From the NCBI GenBank assembly GCA_002721895.1, contig PBLV01000023.1, positions 22,589 through 68,634 of the forward strand: a stretch of DNA of 46,046 nucleotides, in the 5' to 3' direction. This stretch comes from Verrucomicrobiales bacterium (GTDB lineage: Bacteria > Verrucomicrobiota > Verrucomicrobiae > Limisphaerales > UBA1100). Under the pieces are notes generated by a model that ran no database searches, was not told where the DNA came from, and saw nothing but the letters and a program-made list of their open reading frames with translations. Each line of letters begins with the position of its first letter. The stretch's first letter is position 1. The position numbers were made by a program, and so were the translations under genes. Below are positions 26,718-36,114 of this stretch, piece by piece.

Positions 26718-27587
26718 ATGCATAGACTCCTCCCCGTGAAATCCCCTTTGCCGATTCTAATGGGGCTTGGTCTCATCATGGGCTGTGCCTCCCCCAAGCC
26801 CCGCCCCATCACCTCCGTCCCCCAGCCCCTCGCTGTTTTCCCGGCTACCAATCCCACCGTCATCCTGAAAGATCCCTCGGGCGGAACCCCCGTGAACCCC
26901 ATCAGTTCACTGCTGTATTTCGTGCACCTCATTTCCCCCGAACCTGTGGAAATCTCGGCCAGCGAGGGCAATACCCAATCCTCCCGCATTCTCTCTCTCT
27001 CGAATCAATCAGGAGATGAAACGCTGACTGTTATTTGTGATTTTGAAATCACCGGCGAAGGCACACAGCAAAACCTCTTCGACCAATCCGCCGCCGCACG
27101 CCGCTACGCAGACCATCTCGCGCAAGGCAACACCCTCAAGCGGCGCCTTGACTTCATCAACATCCGCGGCGCGGGCCAAGGCCGAATTATCGTCAAGGGC
27201 AGCCTCGTCGACAGCAGGCCGGTCGCCGAGGAAATCACAATGCGCTTCAACATGCGCGGTGCCAGCACACCCGTCTCCATCGGCATCAATGACATCCGCC
27301 ACATCGACGGCCAACCGCACAAGGTAAACAGCCAAGTAGTGGAGGTAAACTCCCTCACGTTCCGCCGTCAAGAGGGCCGCCCCAAGATGGAAGTCTCCGT
27401 TGCCTCCATTCGCGCAGGCGGCTCCAGCGGCGTCCTCAGCAGCCTTGCCGGCCGCATCAAGGGCGCGGTGGCCAACCTATTCATCCCTCCCGTCCCCATC
27501 CGAATCACCGGAAACAACGCCATGCTCCAGTTCGCCCAAGCCCTCTTGGAAAAACGCCCCGCCTACACTTTTCCAGCGCCCAACTGA
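26718..27587 (+). CDS. Putative lipoprotein of unknown function
   Basis: A 289-residue secreted protein. The N-terminus is a lipoprotein signal: hydrophobic PLPILMGLGLIMG followed by Cys in a lipobox (LIMGC, cysteine near residue 23), so the mature protein is probably lipid-anchored. The mature part is Ser/Thr/Pro-rich at first, then alternates beta-like segments (VEISASEGNTQSSRILSLSN, RIIVKGSLVDSRPVAEEITM), without a motif I recognise. A GTG six codons downstream of the ATG would still keep the signal. It ends 11 bases before the convergent zinc-finger gene. Confidence 0.75.
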   Translation: MHRLLPVKSPLPILMGLGLIMGCASPKPRPITSVPQPLAVFPATNPTVILKDPSGGTPVNPISSLLYFVHLISPEPVEISASEGNTQSSRILSLSNQSGDETLTVICDFEITGEGTQQNLFDQSAAARRYADHLAQGNTLKRRLDFINIRGAGQGRIIVKGSLVDSRPVAEEITMRFNMRGASTPVSIGINDIRHIDGQPHKVNSQVVEVNSLTFRRQEGRPKMEVSVASIRAGGSSGVLSSLAGRIKGAVANLFIPPVPIRITGNNAMLQFAQALLEKRPAYTFPAPN

Positions 27588-27598
27588 CGCCCCTCAGA

Positions 27599-27928
27599 TC
27601 AGGCACACTTCACGCACAGCACGATATCCGGCGCGGCCTCCAGCCGCCCTTCGTCAATCGGCCTCTTGCATTTGCCACAGACGCCATAGCGCCCCTGCGC
27701 AATTCGCTTGAGGGCATTCTGAACTCGTAAAAGGCGGTTCTCCTGGCGCCGCCGCAATTCCAGCGCCATTTGCTGATCTTGCATGGCGTCCATCCGCGAG
27801 AGGCGACCAATAGCAGTATCCAACTCCACCACTTCCGCCGCGTTCCGGCTGGTGTCCAAGTCAGTGCGTATCTCCTCCTCCAGAAACTCCAAACGCCCGC
27901 AAAAAAAAGCCAGCCGCTCAGGGGTCAT
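27599..27928 (-). CDS. DksA/TraR-type C4 zinc-finger protein
   Basis: A 109-residue protein with a helical N-terminal two-thirds (probable coiled coil, LEFLEEEIRTDL to LRRRQENRLLRVQNALKRI). A C-terminal zinc finger CGKCKRPIDEGRLEAAPDIV ends in the CVKC pair. This is the DksA/TraR layout, whose members bind the RNA polymerase secondary channel. The acidic DxxDxA tip of true DksA is not evident, although LDTAIGRLSRMDAMQDQQ follows the short YocK/TraR-like pattern. It follows the exported methyltransferase gene by 21 bases on the same strand. The specific target is unknown. Confidence 0.85.
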   Translation of the reverse strand: MTPERLAFFCGRLEFLEEEIRTDLDTSRNAAEVVELDTAIGRLSRMDAMQDQQMALELRRRQENRLLRVQNALKRIAQGRYGVCGKCKRPIDEGRLEAAPDIVLCVKCA

Positions 27929-27949
27929 AATCCAATAAAAAGCCCACCG

Positions 27950-28717
27950 TTATTGGGCAACTTTCTGGAAAAAAATCACGTGCTGCCAGGGAAGTTTCTT
28001 GTAAGTCTCCACGTGCTTGAGCTGGAAGAGGCTGGCTTCTTTTTTGACCTGTGCCTCGCTCATCTTGTGCAAACGTTTGATGGGCACCTTGGGGTCTTCC
28101 GCCCGGTACTCCACAAAGGCAACGCGCCCGCCCGGCTTCAGAGCTTCCACAATGCCGCGCATCATTTCATACGGATGCGAAAACTCGTGGTACACGTCCA
28201 CCATGATCACAAAATCCAGCGAGTTGGCCGCCAGCTTGGGATCGCTGATGGTCCCCCGAACGCCCCTCACGTTTGTAATGCCCGCCTTTTTCATGTTTTT
28301 GTCCAGCAACTCCAGCATCTCCGGCTGGATATCCACGCCAAACACCGTGCCCTTGGGGCCAATGACCTTGGCCATGCGCCGGGCGATGTAGCCCGTGCCC
28401 ACGCCGATGTCGGCCACTTGGTCACCGGGCTTGAGCTTGAGGCACTTGATCATTTCCGAGGTGTTTTCCTCACGCTCACGCTCCGGCCGCTCCAGCCACG
28501 CCGCGCCTTGATGGCCCATCACGTGCGATATCTGCCGCCCCATATAGAATTTGCCGATGCCCTCAATGTTGGACCGGAGAATCTGCTGATAAAGGGGAGC
28601 CGTGGAGGAAAGCGTGACGGACACACCGCCAGCCTTGTCGGCCGCGCCCAAGGGGAGAACACAAAAAAGCGCCACCGCCAGACTGGCGGTCGCGCTGAAA
28701 CGGAGCTGTTGCTTCAT
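27950..28717 (-). CDS. Exported class I SAM-dependent methyltransferase-like protein
   Basis: A 255-residue protein with a Rossmann-type methyltransferase core: motif I VADIGVGTGYIARRMA near residue 104, the acidic end of strand 2 in FGVDIQPEML, and LDFVIMVDVYHEF as the post-II region. The N-terminus (MKQQLRFSATASLAVALFCV, then LPLGAADKA) is a typical Sec signal peptide, so the enzyme appears to be exported, unusual because SAM is cytoplasmic. An upstream ATG at 28738 would add seven residues (MRVDNSR); the 28717 start gives the better signal peptide. It is followed by the zinc-finger gene. Confidence 0.85.
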   Translation of the reverse strand: MKQQLRFSATASLAVALFCVLPLGAADKAGGVSVTLSSTAPLYQQILRSNIEGIGKFYMGRQISHVMGHQGAAWLERPEREREENTSEMIKCLKLKPGDQVADIGVGTGYIARRMAKVIGPKGTVFGVDIQPEMLELLDKNMKKAGITNVRGVRGTISDPKLAANSLDFVIMVDVYHEFSHPYEMMRGIVEALKPGGRVAFVEYRAEDPKVPIKRLHKMSEAQVKKEASLFQLKHVETYKKLPWQHVIFFQKVAQ

Positions 28718-28753
28718 GCGCGAATTGTCGACGCGCACGGAGCATTCGTCAAA

Positions 28754-29050
28754 TCACATCTCCTCGTCGTAAAATTCGCCCAAGCGCCGGGTGAACGTGT
28801 AGTGGTAAGGATAATCCACCAGCTTGCGCTTCACCTCCTCCGTCCCGCCTGCGGGCACGGTAAAAGGCAAGCTGACCACATAAAACGCAGACCCCGCCAC
28901 CAAAGCAACCAGACCCAGTGGTCGACAGACAATGACATCCGCCACAATTGCCGGCACACCACTGCCATCGCCGGCAGGGTTGGCTTGGACATCCGCGTTG
29001 AACAGAAACATCAGGGCAAGCACAAGCGCCCATCTTTTGCTGGATTTCAT
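28754..29050 (-). CDS. Small exported or membrane protein of unknown function
   Basis: A 98-residue protein with an N-terminal signal segment (MKSSKRWALVLALMFLFNAD) and a second hydrophobic stretch (PLGLVALVAGSAFYVVSLPF). The C-terminal pattern VKRKLVDYPYHYTFTRRLGE resembles small conserved proteobacterial and PVC proteins with an RPLG...LP...YP.x.TF.R.LG layout; their function is unknown to me. An ideal ribosome site AGGAGG lies five bases before the ATG, which decides against the GTG two codons upstream. A promoter with a 17-base spacer precedes it. Confidence 0.75.
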   Translation of the reverse strand: MKSSKRWALVLALMFLFNADVQANPAGDGSGVPAIVADVIVCRPLGLVALVAGSAFYVVSLPFTVPAGGTEEVKRKLVDYPYHYTFTRRLGEFYDEEM

Positions 29051-29068
29051 AAACACCTCCTGCCCCGG

Positions 29069-29097
29069 ATAGGACCACGGAACTGTCCAAAAGTCAA
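29069..29097 (-). promoter_or_regulatory. Probable promoter of the small exported-protein gene
   Basis: On the minus strand TTGACT (29092-29097) and a weak -10 TCCTAT (29069-29074) are 17 bases apart, just upstream of the AGGAGG ribosome site. The bases following the -35 (TTTGGACAG) are nearly the same as those in the rpoD promoter, suggesting a shared promoter architecture. Confidence 0.45.
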
Positions 29098-29164
29098 TCC
29101 AAGCCCACTACAGCCACAGTCATCCCGACTTGCCACACAAGCCGCAGCCCGCTAAACCGGCGGC

Positions 29165-29560
29165 GTGCAGCCACAGGAACCGCCCGCCAACGACCACACA
29201 TGGATCGTGCTGTGTCATGCCAGCGCCCTTCTGGTGCTCGTCCCAGTGGTGCACTACGGCGCACTCGCAGGCCCCCTGATTGTTTGGCTGGTAAAACGGG
29301 ACTCACTCCCCGACGTCAACAGTCATGGACGCGCCGCCCTAAACTTCCAGATTTCAATGACCCTCTACTCCATCGCAGCCGTTACCGTGCCTGCATTCTT
29401 GATTGGCAACATGCCTGTACTGAAGCTCCTGCCATGGGCACTGGGCTGGGTTCTCCTGCTTGCCAACCTAATCTGTATCATCACCGCCAGCCTCAAAGCC
29501 GGGCGCGGCGAACTCTTCCGTTACCCCTTTGCCATCCCTTTCCTGCCCGCCAAGACCTGA
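29165..29560 (+). CDS. DUF4870-like membrane protein
   Basis: A 131-residue protein starting with GTG (MQPQEPPANDHTW...). It has three hydrophobic segments: HASALLVLVPVVHYGALAGP followed by LIVWLVKRD, the segment LNFQISMTLYSIAAVTVPAF, and LPWALGWVLLLANLICIITA. The pattern of a helix ending in LVKRD, then VNSHGRAALNFQ, then a third helix and a short C-terminal RYPFAIPFL is the DUF4870 (Tic20-like) signature. Function is not established. It is divergent from the preceding small exported-protein gene. Confidence 0.85.
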   Translation: MQPQEPPANDHTWIVLCHASALLVLVPVVHYGALAGPLIVWLVKRDSLPDVNSHGRAALNFQISMTLYSIAAVTVPAFLIGNMPVLKLLPWALGWVLLLANLICIITASLKAGRGELFRYPFAIPFLPAKT

Positions 29561-29605
29561 GGGCTTGCCCGATTCGCACCCCGATGGTAGAGACTCCCAA
29601 GCCTC

Positions 29606-30400
29606 ATGCCATTCACTCGCATAAAAAAACTGATCTCCCTCTGCGCCGCGCTCGCCGGCTCCATGGCCAACGCTCAGGAATCGCCCCCGATGGAAAAGCC
29701 CGGCGAACACCACGCGCATTTGAAAATGATGGCCGGCACGTGGGACGTGAAATCGAAAATGTTCATGATCCCCGGCCAAGTCATGGAGGGCACCTTCGTC
29801 GAGAAAGCCCGCATCCAGCCCGGCGGATTCTGGCTGATCTCCAACTTCTTGGGAAAATTCATGGGTATGCCCTTCCACGGCCACTCCGTGCTCGGTTACG
29901 AGGCGCACAAGAAACAGTACACCGGCATCTGGGTGGATTCTCTGGCCAGCGTGATGGTGCACTCCACAGGCCACTGCGAAAAAAACGGCAAGCTCAACGT
30001 GATGACCGGCAAGGGCTACGACCCCATGAAAAAGCGCAACGTGACCATGCGCCAAATCACCGAGATCAAGGACGCCAACACGAAAATCTTCCGCATGTTT
30101 GACGTGCAGGGAAAGAAGGAGAAGCTCATCATGGAAGCCGTCTACAAACGCCGCGACGGTAATAAAAAGCCGAAAAAAGACGCCAAACTCGAGGCTCCCT
30201 TCACCCACACCATCGCTGGACTCGGTGGCACGCACTATTACCTCACCGGTCCGCAACAGGCTCGACCGCCCGAAGGCAAATTCAAGACCGGCACGCGCGT
30301 GCGGCTGGTGCGCGGCGCAGGCAGCTATTCGGTCGTGCAAAGCGAAACCGGCATCACCGCCCACGTCGCCACGGCGGCGCTCAAGAAAATCGCCAAATAA
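29606..30400 (+). CDS. Exported DUF1579-like protein
   Basis: A 264-residue secreted protein. A signal peptide (MPFTRIKKLISLCAALAGSM, cleavage near ANAQ) precedes a domain with HHAHLKMMAGTWDVKSKMFM, which matches the DUF1579 pattern in which HxxLxxMxGxW opens the domain. Later segments include FHGHSVLGYEAHKKQYTGIW, also DUF1579-like. The last ~75 residues, after a lysine-rich linker (KKPKKDAKLE), look like a separate small beta domain (GTRVRLVRGAGSYSVVQSET). Function is unknown. Its stop is immediately followed by the ATG of the oxidoreductase gene, so the two are probably co-transcribed. Confidence 0.8.
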   Translation: MPFTRIKKLISLCAALAGSMANAQESPPMEKPGEHHAHLKMMAGTWDVKSKMFMIPGQVMEGTFVEKARIQPGGFWLISNFLGKFMGMPFHGHSVLGYEAHKKQYTGIWVDSLASVMVHSTGHCEKNGKLNVMTGKGYDPMKKRNVTMRQITEIKDANTKIFRMFDVQGKKEKLIMEAVYKRRDGNKKPKKDAKLEAPFTHTIAGLGGTHYYLTGPQQARPPEGKFKTGTRVRLVRGAGSYSVVQSETGITAHVATAALKKIAK

Positions 30401-31513
30401 ATGCGAGTCGGAATCATCGGCGGCGGCCTCATGGGGCGCGAGGCGGCTTCCTGTTTCGGGCGGTGGTTTGCGCTCACCGACGTGCCCGTGCGCGCCGAGT
30501 TGCTGGCCGTGTGTGACCTCCGTGAGGATTTGCTCGAGTGGTTCGCCCAAGTGCCCACCGTGCAATTGCGCACCACCGACCACCGCGAATTGCTTGCGCG
30601 CGACGATGTCGACGCCGTTTACGTCGCCGTGCCCCATCACCTGCACGAGTCGATTTACTGCGACGTGCTGGCTGCCGGCAAAGATTTGCTCGCCGAAAAA
30701 CCATTCGGCATCGACCTTGCCGCCGCCCACCGCATTGCCGAGACCGCCGAGGCAAGCGGGCGTTTCGTGCGTGTGAGTTCCGAATTCCCCTTCGCCCCCG
30801 GCGCCCAACGCGCCATCGACTTCGTGCAATCCGGCAAGCTCGGCCGCGTGCTCGAGATCCACTCCGGCTTCCTCCACAGCAGCGACCTCGACCCCGCCAA
30901 GCCCGCCAACTGGAAACGCCAATCCGCCACCTGCGGCGAAATCGGCGTGATGGGCGACCTCGGCATGCACACCGTCCACGTCCCCTTCCGCCTCGGCTGG
31001 AAACCGCAGCGCGTCTTTGCCCAATTACAAAAAGGCTACGCCCAACGCCCCGACGGCCAAGGCGGCACGGCGGTATGCGACACCTGGGACAACGCCACCC
31101 TCAATTGCGACGTGGAAATCGAAGGCCAAAACGTCCCCCTACGCCTCGAGCAAAAACGCCTCGCGCCCGGCCAAACCAACTCGTGGTACTTCGAGGCCAT
31201 CGGCACCGAGGGCGGCGTGCGCTACAATACCCGCGACGCCAATTCGCTGTTCACCTTCGACAACGCAAAATCCCCCGGCTGGACCCACGAAGACCTCGGC
31301 CATGCCACCCCCTTCCCCGTCATCACCGGCGGCATTTTTGAAACTGGCTTCCCGGACCTCAACCTACAAATGTGGGCCGCCTACGCCACCGAACGCGCCG
31401 ACCAACTTGGCAACCGCTTCGGCTGCGCCACAGTTGAAGAAGCCGTCGCCAGCCACGAGCTGTTCGCCGCCGCGCTGGAATCGAATGAAAAGAAAGCGGT
31501 GGTGGCGTTTTAG
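30401..31513 (+). CDS. Gfo/Idh/MocA-family oxidoreductase
   Basis: A 370-residue NAD(P)-dependent dehydrogenase of the sugar/inositol-dehydrogenase type. The N-terminal Rossmann fold begins VGIIGGGLMGREAAS (GxGxxG variant GGGLMG). The conserved EKPFGIDLAAAHRIAE (about residue 105) contains the Lys of the family EKP motif, and MGDLGMHTVHVPFRLG is the substrate-side D..xH motif. No signal peptide is present, so it is cytoplasmic. It follows the DUF1579 gene with no gap and ends exactly where the opposite-strand DUF1501 gene ends. The substrate is not readable, though PVC bacteria use many paralogues in polysaccharide breakdown. Confidence 0.92.
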   Translation: MRVGIIGGGLMGREAASCFGRWFALTDVPVRAELLAVCDLREDLLEWFAQVPTVQLRTTDHRELLARDDVDAVYVAVPHHLHESIYCDVLAAGKDLLAEKPFGIDLAAAHRIAETAEASGRFVRVSSEFPFAPGAQRAIDFVQSGKLGRVLEIHSGFLHSSDLDPAKPANWKRQSATCGEIGVMGDLGMHTVHVPFRLGWKPQRVFAQLQKGYAQRPDGQGGTAVCDTWDNATLNCDVEIEGQNVPLRLEQKRLAPGQTNSWYFEAIGTEGGVRYNTRDANSLFTFDNAKSPGWTHEDLGHATPFPVITGGIFETGFPDLNLQMWAAYATERADQLGNRFGCATVEEAVASHELFAAALESNEKKAVVAF

Positions 31514-32929
31514 CTACGCGAGCATCTTCTTCACCACTTCACCATGAACGTCGGTCAGCCTATGATGTCGGCCCTGGTATTTAAACGTCATCTTTTTGTG
31601 GTCAATGCCGAGGCAGTGGAGCATCGTCGCGTGAAGATCGTGGATGTGTACGGGATCCTTGGCGATGTTGTAGGAGAAATCGTCCGTCTCACCAATGGTC
31701 ACGCCGCGCCGAATGCCCGCGCCGGCCAGCCACATTGAAAAGCAGCGGGGATGATGGTCGCGCCCGTAGTTGTCCAGCGTGAGCTTGCCCTGACAATACA
31801 CCGTGCGGCCAAACTCCCCACCCCACACCACCAAGGTGTCCTTGAGCATACCGCGCTCCTTGAGGTCGTTGAGCAATGCCGCAGTCGGCTGGTCGGTGGC
31901 CCGCGTCATCTTCGGCAGGTCCGTGGGCAGGTTTCGATGCTGATCCCAGCCGCGATGAAAAAGTTGCACGAACCGCACCCCGCGCTCGCACAAACGCCGC
32001 GCCAGCAAACAATTCGCCGCAAAGGTGCCACGCTGTTTCACGTCCGGACCGTACGCCTTGGTGACCTTTTCCGGTTCCTTCGAGGTATCGAGCAGTTCCG
32101 GCACGCTGGTCTGCATGCGATAGGCCATCTCGTACTGCGCGATGCGCGTGGCGATTTCGGGGTCGCCAAATTTCTCGAGGTTTAGCTGGTTGAGCTGGCC
32201 GAGGTCATCGAGCATGCGCCGCCGCGTTCCGGCATCAAGTCCGCTGGGATTGGATAAAAACAAAACCGGATCGCCCACCGAGCGGAATTTCACACCCTGA
32301 AATTTCGACGGCAAAAACCCGCTGCCCCACAGCCGGTCGTACAACGGCTGCCCGCCCGTGCCCGACACCAACGCCACAAACGCCGGCAGGTTTTCGTTGA
32401 GGCTGCCCAGCCCATAGCTCAGCCACGACCCAATGCTCGGCCGGCCCGCGAGCTGTGCGCCGGTTTGGAAAAAGGTGATCGCCGGATCGTGATTGATCGC
32501 CTGCGTGTGCAGCGTGCGGATGAGGCACAGCTCGTCGGCAATTTTCCCGGTATGCGCCAGCAGCTCGCTGAGCTCCAAGCCCGAGCGGCCGTGTTTTTGG
32601 AATTTATAAATCGATGGCGCCACCGGGAAATTTTCCTGCGTCGCCGTCATGCCCGTCAGTCGCTGCCCTTTGCGGATGGAGTCCGGCAAATCCTGCCCGC
32701 GCCGCTTGGCCAGTCCGGGTTTGTGATCGAACAAATCCAACTGCGATGGCGCCCCGGACTGGAACAAATAAATCACCCGCTTCGCCATGGCCGCAAAATG
32801 CGGCAGCCCCGGCAACGCCGCACCTGCCTCCCGGTGCGACAGGCCCGCCAACGCCGCCATCCCCAGCCCCATCCGGCCAAAGAAATAACGGCGGTTGATG
32901 TTCAGTTGATGGTCGGCAATCGGGTTCAT
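31514..32929 (-). CDS. Tat-exported DUF1501 (sulfatase-like) protein
   Basis: A 471-residue protein with a twin-arginine signal ([20 protein letters not shown]) and the DUF1501 body, a fold in the alkaline phosphatase/sulfatase clan. Landmarks are [40 protein letters not shown], the acidic/His segment [17 protein letters not shown], and [20 protein letters not shown], with [11 protein letters not shown] at the end. These proteins occur in PVC genomes paired with a DUF1549/DUF1553 cytochrome protein, exactly as here (4-base overlap upstream). Function remains unproven. Its stop abuts the stop of the convergent oxidoreductase gene. Confidence 0.93.
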   Translation of the reverse strand: MNPIADHQLNINRRYFFGRMGLGMAALAGLSHREAGAALPGLPHFAAMAKRVIYLFQSGAPSQLDLFDHKPGLAKRRGQDLPDSIRKGQRLTGMTATQENFPVAPSIYKFQKHGRSGLELSELLAHTGKIADELCLIRTLHTQAINHDPAITFFQTGAQLAGRPSIGSWLSYGLGSLNENLPAFVALVSGTGGQPLYDRLWGSGFLPSKFQGVKFRSVGDPVLFLSNPSGLDAGTRRRMLDDLGQLNQLNLEKFGDPEIATRIAQYEMAYRMQTSVPELLDTSKEPEKVTKAYGPDVKQRGTFAANCLLARRLCERGVRFVQLFHRGWDQHRNLPTDLPKMTRATDQPTAALLNDLKERGMLKDTLVVWGGEFGRTVYCQGKLTLDNYGRDHHPRCFSMWLAGAGIRRGVTIGETDDFSYNIAKDPVHIHDLHATMLHCLGIDHKKMTFKYQGRHHRLTDVHGEVVKKMLA

Positions 32930-35900
32930 TGCTTCGTGATCACTTCGTCCAGATTCAAAATCAAACTCGCCACCACCGTGTACGCCGCCAATTCAGCGGC
33001 ATCCATGCCTTTGGGCACTGGCGATTCGCCAACGGCAACCAAAGCTTTCGCAGCCTTGGTGTCACGGTGGTAAAAACCCAAATGCCGCGACAGACCGGCG
33101 CTCAGGATTTTCAATTCAGCCGCTTTCGGATTTCTGGATGTCGCACGATAGAACGCAAATCGGATTCGACCTTCCGGCGTCTCACCGCCCTCGCGAATCA
33201 TTCGCTGCGCAAACACCCGCGCGGCTTCCACGAAGATCACGTCATTCATCAATGCCAGCGCCTGCAGCGGGGTGCTGGTGCGAGTCTCGCGCACCACGCA
33301 GGTTTCGCGCGGGCTGGCGTCAAAGGTGGCCATCAACGGCGGCGTGACGGTGCGTTTCCAAAACGTGTACAGGCTGCGCCGGTACAGATCCGCGCCTTTC
33401 GCCTGCTCATATTTTGTGTCCGACGCAATTTCCTTCCACAAGCCTTTCGGCTGATACGGCTTCACCGACGGCCCGCCGACTTTCTCTTGCAACAACCCGC
33501 TCACAAACAACGCCTGATCGCGAATCATGTCCGCCGAAAGCCGCATGCGCGGGCCGCGCGACAGCAGGATATTTTCCGGATCATTCACCCTTCCACCTTC
33601 CGCCTTCCGCCTTGCACTGCTTTGCCGATACGTCGCGCTGGTCACAATGAGTTTCTGCATCGCCTTCACGTCCCAGCCAGTGCGCACAAACTCGGTTGCC
33701 AGCCAGTCGAGCAGTTGCGGATGGCTCGGCCACGCGCCCTGCGAGCCAAAATCCTCCACGGTCTTCACGATGCCGCGTCCAAAGTACATTTGCCAAAACT
33801 GGTTGACCGTCACGCGCGCGGTGAGCGGGTGCTTGGGGTCGGTCAGCCAACGCGCGAATCCCAGCCGATTGCGCGGCGCATTCTTCGCCATCGCCGGCAA
33901 CGCGACCGGCGTACCCGCGGTGACTTGTTCGCCGGGGTTGTCGTACGCACCGCGAATCAATACGCGCGTTGACCGCGGCTGCGCCATCTCGTGCATCACC
34001 ATCGTGGTAGGGAATTTTTCAATCATGGCCGCGCGCTCTTCGCGCAGTTCGCGCACTGTGGCGAAGAAATCGCGGATTTTCTTCGGTGCAATTTTTTCCA
34101 AAAACGCTAACCGCAACGCTTCCCGTTGCGGTGCAGTCTGTTTCTCCATCGACGCCAGCTTGCTCAAGCTGTCCGGCGCGGCAAGTGCGATGGCTTCGTG
34201 TGGATACAGTGGCCGATTGTAAATGCGCACCTCATCGATGGCCCCCTTGAAGCGCGGCACCGGTCCACCTCCCGCGCCGATGCGCAGCGGATCGGCATTC
34301 GCAGCGAAATCCTGATTCAGCATGTCGAGGTTAACGCGCAGCTTTTGCGCGCGGCCATTCACGAACACCCGCACGCCCTCGGGGATGGGATGACCGTTAA
34401 ACGTCACCGCAATGTGATGCCATTGGCGCGGCTTGAGTTTTTTGATCGTCTCCAGCCGCAAAGAATCGTCCAGCCAGCGTTTCACGAAATTCACCTGCAC
34501 TTTTCCATCGACCAGCCAGATGCCCCAGCCGGTTTCCTTCGCTTCATCCTTGGTGCGCGTGAGCAGCGCGCCATCGCTCTCCGGTCGCACCCAAAGGCTG
34601 AGGGTGAATTTATCAAAATATCCGAAGTCCGTTTGCTCCCCGACCGTCGCATTCGCGTCGATGAACCGGCGGCCATCAAACACTGCGGCGTTTCCCACGC
34701 GCCCTTCATCAAAAACAGGTTTCCCATCAATGAAGGTCATGTCCTTCGCCTCATCCAATTTCAAGTGCGCAACCAACCCGCGAGTGGGCGCCCAACCCGG
34801 GGCGATGCCTTCATCCAACGCCATCGCCTTTTCCCACTCCCGCTGCTTCGCCTCCACCTCCGGCATCATGCGCAGCGCGGCGTCCTCAGCGGAATCCACA
34901 CGTTTGGTGAGTAGAGCCAGCTCGGCCATTTGCGCGCGCGTGGGCGTCTTGAGGAACGGCGGCGAGTTGGCGTACTTCAGCGCGCGGCCGTTCTCGGGGA
35001 TGTTGTTGAAAAAGGCGTACAGCTCGTAAAATTCCTTTTGCGTAAACGGATCGTACTTGTGCTCGTGACACCGCGCGCAGCCGAGAGTCAACCCCATCCA
35101 CACCGTCGCGGTCGTGTCCACGCGGTCCACCACGTACTCCACCTGAAACTCCTCCGGAATACTGCCGCCCTCGGCATTGCCGCGATGGTTGCGGTTAAAG
35201 CCCGTGGCAATGCGCTGCTCGAGCGTCGCGTTCGGCAGCAAATCACCAGCGAGCTGCTCGATGGTGAAACGGTCGTAGTGCATGTTGTCATTGAACGCCT
35301 CAATCACCCAGTCGCGCCAGCGCCACATTGTGCGCGGACCGTCGGTTTGGTAGCCGCTGGTGTCCGAATAGCGCGCGGCGTCCAGCCAGCGAAACGCCAT
35401 CCGCTCGCCATAACGCGGCGAAGCCAACAGCCGATCGACCGCCTTTTCGTAAGCATCCGGCGCCTTGTCCAACAGAAAACCCGACACCTCCCCCGGCGTC
35501 GGCGGCAGCCCAGTCAGATCCAGCGACACCCGCCGTAACAGCGTTGCGCGATCTGCTGCCGCCGACGGCCCGAGCCCTTCGCGCTCCAGCCGCGCCAAAA
35601 TGAAGTGGTCAATGCCATTGCGCGGCCATTTTTTGTCTTTCACCTTCGGCAATGCCGGCCGCTTGGGCGTGATAAACGCCCAGTGCCCCTGCCACTTGGC
35701 GCCCTGCTCGATCCACTTTTTGATGAGCGCAATTTGGTGCGCGGAAAGTTTGCGCTGCGAATCCCGCGGCGGCATTTGCTCGTCGGGATCGGTCGAGGTG
35801 ATTCGCGCGAACAGCTCGCTCTCGATCAAGTCCCCCGCCACCACCGGGCGCACGCCCTTGGCTTCGCGAAACAATCCCTCCCGCTGATCCAGCCGCAGCT

Positions 35901-36096
35901 TGGCCTTGCGCTGATTGTTGTCCGGACCGTGGCAGGTGTAGCAGGTGTCGGCAAGGATGGGCCGTATGTCGCGGTTGAAATCGATGACTTCGGGCAAAGT
36001 CCCCGCGGCGTGGATGACTGTTGAGGCAAAGAGAAATACCAGCCCGATCGATTTGGCAAACTGGCAACTGAGGCTGGTTCGCGGCGGCATTGTCAT
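32926..36096 (-). CDS. Planctomycete-type cytochrome protein (PSCyt1-DUF1549-LamG-DUF1553)
   Basis: A 1056-residue exported protein. After a signal peptide ([16 protein letters not shown]) comes a cytochrome-c-like domain with the heme motif CYTCHGPD near residue 50 and [14 protein letters not shown]1549 follows ([38 protein letters not shown]), including a second heme-type motif [12 protein letters not shown] near residue 337. A LamG/concanavalin-like domain (about residues 445-620) is inserted, then DUF1553 ([40 protein letters not shown]). The segment between TYRQSS and DPEN is encoded by a heptanucleotide repeat. It is paired with the DUF1501 gene and likely acts in periplasmic oxidative metabolism; this role is inferred. 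Confidence 0.93.
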   Translation of the reverse strand: MTMPPRTSLSCQFAKSIGLVFLFASTVIHAAGTLPEVIDFNRDIRPILADTCYTCHGPDNNQRKAKLRLDQREGLFREAKGVRPVVAGDLIESELFARITSTDPDEQMPPRDSQRKLSAHQIALIKKWIEQGAKWQGHWAFITPKRPALPKVKDKKWPRNGIDHFILARLEREGLGPSAAADRATLLRRVSLDLTGLPPTPGEVSGFLLDKAPDAYEKAVDRLLASPRYGERMAFRWLDAARYSDTSGYQTDGPRTMWRWRDWVIEAFNDNMHYDRFTIEQLAGDLLPNATLEQRIATGFNRNHRGNAEGGSIPEEFQVEYVVDRVDTTATVWMGLTLGCARCHEHKYDPFTQKEFYELYAFFNNIPENGRALKYANSPPFLKTPTRAQMAELALLTKRVDSAEDAALRMMPEVEAKQREWEKAMALDEGIAPGWAPTRGLVAHLKLDEAKDMTFIDGKPVFDEGRVGNAAVFDGRRFIDANATVGEQTDFGYFDKFTLSLWVRPESDGALLTRTKDEAKETGWGIWLVDGKVQVNFVKRWLDDSLRLETIKKLKPRQWHHIAVTFNGHPIPEGVRVFVNGRAQKLRVNLDMLNQDFAANADPLRIGAGGGPVPRFKGAIDEVRIYNRPLYPHEAIALAAPDSLSKLASMEKQTAPQREALRLAFLEKIAPKKIRDFFATVRELREERAAMIEKFPTTMVMHEMAQPRSTRVLIRGAYDNPGEQVTAGTPVALPAMAKNAPRNRLGFARWLTDPKHPLTARVTVNQFWQMYFGRGIVKTVEDFGSQGAWPSHPQLLDWLATEFVRTGWDVKAMQKLIVTSATYRQSSARRKAEGGRVNDPENILLSRGPRMRLSADMIRDQALFVSGLLQEKVGGPSVKPYQPKGLWKEIASDTKYEQAKGADLYRRSLYTFWKRTVTPPLMATFDASPRETCVVRETRTSTPLQALALMNDVIFVEAARVFAQRMIREGGETPEGRIRFAFYRATSRNPKAAELKILSAGLSRHLGFYHRDTKAAKALVAVGESPVPKGMDAAELAAYTVVASLILNLDEVITKQ
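33584..33611. repeat. Four-copy heptanucleotide tandem repeat inside the DUF1553 gene
   Basis: On the plus strand the units are TTCACCC, TTCCACC, TTCCGCC and TTCCGCC, followed by a decayed TTGCACT. In the gene (minus strand) they encode the linker [11 protein letters not shown] between the conserved TYRQSS and DPEN segments. Because the unit is 7 bases, gain or loss of one copy would shift the frame. Confidence 0.8.
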
Positions 36097-36114
36097 TTGA
36101 CTGCAACCATTGGT

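Noticed and set aside
29468..31024. 518-residue minus-strand frame over the DUF1579 and oxidoreductase genes
   Set aside because: It is antisense to two genes with clear motifs, and its own translation matches no family.
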